Assembly (NCBI GenBank): GCA_947561585.1
Contig: CANNZV010000849.1
Span: 1 to 64,000 of the forward strand
Direction of reading: 5' to 3'
Length of the DNA: 64,000 nt
From: Caprella mutica
Taxonomy: Eukaryota > Arthropoda > Malacostraca > Amphipoda > Caprellidae
Made by a program: the position numbers and the translations under genes. Positions within the stretch are counted from its first letter, which is position 1. The number at the start of each line of letters is the position of its first letter. Shown piece by piece: positions 60,355 to 64,000 of this stretch. The notes below the pieces were generated by a model, which was given only the letters and a program-made list of their open reading frames with translations, searched no databases and had not been told where the DNA came from.

Positions 60355-60525
60355 CAGTGCGTCCACTAAAAATGTAGCCACTGCTATTGACTATATGACG
60401 TAATATGTATGATTTATTAATTTACTAATTTACGTATCTATGGTACCAATATATTATGCATATTATCGTAGAATGGATGAATATGTAGAATTATGGCAGT
60501 GGATACATTTTTAGTGGACACACTG
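60355..60525. mobile_element. MITE of Tc1/mariner type, second copy
   Basis: The ends CAGTGCGTCCACTAAAAATG and TTAGTGGACACACTG pair, with GCCACTGC/GGCAGTGG just inside. TA precedes the left end; the right flank has changed to CA. It is related to 30423-30564, with which it shares the ends and the GTA-CCACTGCC core. Confidence 0.75.
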
Positions 60526-61387
60526 CAAACCTAGGTAATTTATATAAATTCGAGAAATCATCAGATTTATCTAAAGTAAACACAAAAATCAACAAACAGA
60601 GAATATACACAGAGCTATATGTAATATTGAATATTTCATGTAATATTTCAAAGATTGGTTTGAAAATTCAAAATAATGGAGAATACCTATTTACCTTATA
60701 TTTCTGATACTTCTTTGCATCTATTTATTCATTTTATTTATTAAAGGATGCTTCGAAGTTTTAATGAAGGGTAAAAACGTTCACAAACGTTATGGGTGTA
60801 TCATGCATGTGCATATATATGTATTCATATATGCATATTATATATTATAGCATTATTCAACTCATTCACGGTAGTTATTCATATAAATATAATAATAATT
60901 AGTTTCGATTTTCTTTTGTTAACCATACAAAGATAATTCTACTGACATCTCCCCCATAATGACTATAATTTACACCATATAACAAAGATGGAACTATAAT
61001 TGGAGCCACACATTCATGTTTAGAATGGGTCATTAACTCATTTGCATAATCATCTCTCACTGTTTCTATATATTTAGTATGAATTGTTAGCAATAGGTTA
61101 TGGTAGGTTGTGTTTAAAAATATGGGTCAAAATTTTTAAAATATCTTGGAAACGTTTTGTAAAATTGGAATTGAAACGTTTTTCTTGTCTGGAAACGTTT
61201 TACAGACTTTGAAAATTAGAGTGGTGAGTAAAAATAACTTATAATTGCCTTGATACGTATCGTTTTGATTTATTTTTTGATTGAATTCATCTAATTTTCT
61301 CAGTTCTTATAATAATTATAATATCTCAGTTCTCAAAAGAAAAGTAAAATTAGGAAATGTTTTAAAAGGATTTATTTTATAGACTCT
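60526..61387. other. Downstream flank of the 61388-62752 gene
   Basis: A/T-rich; the 3-prime untranslated region and polyadenylation site of the gene to the right should be at its right edge. Nothing else is recognised. Confidence 0.35.
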
Positions 61388-62752
61388 TTACACTGGCACA
61401 TAAATGTGAACAGGATTCTTACTAATCATGTCTTTGGAATTCAAATACGTCGAATTATTCAGGTTGTTCAGAACTTCACGAGCTAGCCTTATACCAGTAT
61501 CATCTTCTTTAGATTCCTTGACACGTCTGATAATCTTGTTATTGTAACAGTTGTCATCAATTTTATTTCGAATACATTTTTTCATATTCATATTCTTGTC
61601 TGTTTTACTGATACTGTTTTCGACCGTCAGGTTTTGTTTTATGCCATCTATCAATTTAAGTTTAGATCGCTCAAATTTAGTTGAGGCTTTCGAATTATTT
61701 AAACGTGTTGGTCTGTTCTCTTTCTTTCTGAAATTTGCTTCACACATAGATTTCCTTCTCAGATTTCTATCTTGGTTTACTTTGCAAAAAATCGCACTTT
61801 CAGAGACTCTATCATCAACTTTTATTTTTGCAAAACTATTAGTAGATTGATCGGTATGTCGGAAACTGAAGTCTCTTAGTAAATTAGTTTGATACTTATC
61901 ATAATGTTTATCATCGTTTCGCAAATAACTGTGAAGACTGTACGTTGATCTTGTTTTAGACATCTGATCATACCCTAGTGAATAATTAAATAAATTCAAT
62001 TTTCTTTCGTAGTTACGATCACTTGCATTATTTCTCAATCCCAATCTTCTTTCGATAGCAGTCACGTTCTCACTCTCCGATAAACAAGCGTCATCATTTG
62101 AGAGTAGAAGTTTCAGTTTATTCTTGACACGCCTTGCTTCTGTTGCTGTGAAATCTAATTCTCTTCTATCTTCTAACTCTGATAAATTAACTATAGATGA
62201 GGCTTGACTCATACTCCTTTTTCTTTGGTTATGATGTTTTGAAACTAGTTTATCACTGCTTGACACGTATGGTGGTAATTTCTTAAAGATTTTGGTTGCG
62301 TTGTATTGGCAATTTTTAGTCATGTCAGCCTCACTTGTTCTTCTAGAAGATAAAGTAAAAGTTTCACGATTTGTCATACCCGAGGATATACTCTCTAAGT
62401 GATTTAGACGTGCTGGACAAGATATAGACAACATCTTTACACTTGATATATTCCTTGAAGTTTTTGAACAGAGTTCAGTTTCATATTCTTGTATTGAAGA
62501 ATCTTTGCCAACATATTTCTTTCTATCATTTCCAGAACACTCTTTTCTCCATGTCTCTTCTGCCTTGTTTATTATCTTCTGAAGGTCCATCTTCTTGGTG
62601 GCTCTCCTCTTCTGGTCCACCTTCTCCTCTTTGGCTGCCATCTCTCCTCCTGTTCTCCTAGGGGCTTCAGTAGCCTCATGGTGAACATAAGAAGGTCTCC
62701 TGTAGAGGGTCGGCAGGGCGGCATACTGCCAGTGATAGTTCTTTTTGGTCAT
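61388..62752 (-). CDS. Uncharacterised basic protein, about 454 residues, single long exon
   Basis: A long open frame stands out in an otherwise stop-rich region, with non-repetitive codon content. The first in-frame ATG is at 62752 (MTKKNYHWQYAALPTLYRRP); the frame is open a little further (62770) but without an ATG, and a TAG lies upstream unless an intron joins there. A good acceptor (AATTTCAG) at about 62795 suggests a spliced 5-prime leader or a first coding exon further right. The start is hydrophobic-aromatic (YRRPSYVHH), then a Lys/Glu-rich helical stretch (MAAKEEKVDQKRRATKKMD), then a long Ser/Asn/Arg-rich part without membrane segments, ending VHIYVPV. I do not recognise the family. 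It looks intracellular and largely disordered. A host gene is the best reading; a captured transposon gene is not excluded. Confidence 0.65.
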   Translation of the reverse strand: MTKKNYHWQYAALPTLYRRPSYVHHEATEAPRRTGGEMAAKEEKVDQKRRATKKMDLQKIINKAEETWRKECSGNDRKKYVGKDSSIQEYETELCSKTSRNISSVKMLSISCPARLNHLESISSGMTNRETFTLSSRRTSEADMTKNCQYNATKIFKKLPPYVSSSDKLVSKHHNQRKRSMSQASSIVNLSELEDRRELDFTATEARRVKNKLKLLLSNDDACLSESENVTAIERRLGLRNNASDRNYERKLNLFNYSLGYDQMSKTRSTYSLHSYLRNDDKHYDKYQTNLLRDFSFRHTDQSTNSFAKIKVDDRVSESAIFCKVNQDRNLRRKSMCEANFRKKENRPTRLNNSKASTKFERSKLKLIDGIKQNLTVENSISKTDKNMNMKKCIRNKIDDNCYNNKIIRRVKESKEDDTGIRLAREVLNNLNNSTYLNSKDMISKNPVHIYVPV

Positions 62753-62859
62753 TACGTAAGTTGAGTCCAATCCATTCTATGAATCACGTTCCTGAAATTA
62801 AATAGGAATAGTATTAATAAAATTTGCAGTACTAAATACATAGAGAAAAAAGTTTACTC

Positions 62860-63290
62860 ATATATAATGAGTCATCAATTTATGCTTTTGAATACAACTA
62901 TGACATGGTGTGACATCAAACAGTAGTTAATTCAATTAATCTTATGGATTGAATCAACTTACTATGAGAGATAAAAGTTACTTTGTGGAGAATTGTAACG
63001 TATGTTTTAAACAACTATGACGGAGTGTATTGTAGTAACTCACAAAGACTGTTAATCCAATGTATCTGGTGTATAAATTAACTTCCTATGAGATTCGGCG
63101 CTACTTTTTTTAAGCTTATGTGTGAGTCAAACAGACTGTTAGGATTTAATCAACGTTAATTTAACTCATTTTAAGTAGTACCTGCAACTCACCACGTAGG
63201 TAGGGACTAAAGCAAACCCTACAAATAAATCCAAACAAATAATTTATGATTTGATTCAACAAATCCTTTCTCTGTGTGTACATGACATAT
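62860..63290. repeat. Dispersed repeat (uninterrupted copy)
   Basis: Same family as 9770-10108 plus 12996-13120. This copy is continuous over the point where the intron copy is split, which shows the extent of the later insertions there. Confidence 0.65.
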
Positions 63291-63567
63291 TCCGTGTATA
63301 ATAACAATATCATAAGTTGATGGTTTAATTTGTTTAATGTTTTTATTCAGTAACTAAATGAATAATTTCATCAGAGCGCACATAAATTTACCTCTAATTT
63401 ATATAATTAACTAATCAAGAAATTAAAAATATTTCATTGCACTCTGACATGAAATGAAAAAGAAAGTTTTTCTTTGAAATGTTTAATGAAAAGCATTTGT
63501 TTCCTTCATGTAATAAAAATTTACCATATGTTGTATTGGTAAGAATAAGAAACTGAAATAATCTAAT

Positions 63568-64000
63568 AAACTCTCTCAAACATCACTGTTTCACTCTCTC
63601 TAACATCACTGTTTCACTCTCTCTAACATCACTGTTTCACTCTCTCTAACATCACTGTTTCACTCTCTCTAACATCACTGTTTCACTCTCTCTAACATCA
63701 CTGTTTCACTCTCTCTAACATCACTGTTTCACTCTCTCTCTAACATCACTGTTTCACTCTCTCAAACATCACTGTTTCACCCTCTCAAACATCACTGTTT
63801 CACTCTCTCTAACATCACTGTTTCACTCTCTCTCAAACATCACTGTTTCACTCTCTCTAACATCACTGTTTCACTCTCTCTCTAACATCACTGTTTCACT
63901 CTCTCTAACATCACTGTTTCACTCTCTCTAACATCACTGTTTCACTCTCTCTAACATCACTGTTTCACTCTCTCTAACATCACTGTTTCACTCTCTCTAA
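63568..64000. repeat. 23-bp satellite (AACATCACTGTTTCACTCTCTCT), continues past the window
   Basis: About 19 copies of a 23-bp unit with small length changes in the CT run (CTCTCT or CTCTCTCTCT) and AAAC/TAAC variants. The right edge of the window cuts the array. Confidence 0.92.

Noticed and set aside
62752..62770. Extending the 61388-62752 protein upstream to 62770
   Set aside because: The codon at 62770 is TTG, not ATG, and a TAG lies a few codons upstream in the same frame. The first ATG is at 62752 unless an intron supplies another start.

Overview
This is a AT-rich stretch of an animal nuclear genome: genes with many short exons and canonical GT-AG introns, a very heavy load of DNA transposons and retroelements, and no bacterial features. 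No species can be proven from the window. The mix of Tc1/mariner, piggyBac, hAT-like, LINE and Penelope-like elements suits an arthropod, and a copepod such as a sea louse is my guess from memory only.

Three host genes are supported. (1) An SLC17-type major facilitator transporter lies on the + strand in 11 coding exons from 9177 to 27948. The phases of all exons fit together to give about 508 residues. (2) An SLC6 sodium/chloride-coupled transporter lies on the - strand in 12 coding exons from 36633 down to 32822, about 639 residues, also phase-consistent throughout. These two genes converge and their stop codons are 4.9 kb apart. (3) A basic, low-complexity protein of about 454 residues and unknown family lies in one long exon on the - strand, 62752 to 61388. 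The two transporters have no visible operational link beyond both being membrane solute carriers.

Layout: 1-8250 is a cluster of fold-back elements, including a four-level nest inside a LINE ORF1 remnant. 9177-27948 is the SLC17 gene, whose introns hold a piggyBac, a Tc1, a fold-back element, a LINE and a 3.8-kb minisatellite that starts exactly at a splice donor. 28-32.8 kb is intergenic with MITEs and transposase fragments. 32.8-36.6 kb is the SLC6 gene. 37.1-40.7 kb is a composite nested fold-back element. 41.4-44.6 kb is a mariner split by a Penelope-like element. 44.8-49.1 kb holds a hAT-like element and a smaller relative. 50.4-52.1 kb is a fold-back element with a hugely expanded arm. 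52.9-59.6 kb is decayed Tc1, LINE and inverted-repeat elements. 61.4-62.8 kb is the third gene. A 23-bp satellite runs off the right edge.

The most notable pattern is a group of non-autonomous DNA elements whose ends are not simple inverted repeats but inverted arrays of a 14-16 bp word. The word differs between families but keeps one shape: GG, then an A/T-rich core, then CC. Ends often read GGTGACC or GGTNCTAGG. Five such elements have perfect 8-bp target-site duplications that I could read directly, a sixth has a 10-bp direct repeat, and a conventional hAT-like element in the window has the same 8-bp duplication. I saw no transposase for them in this window.
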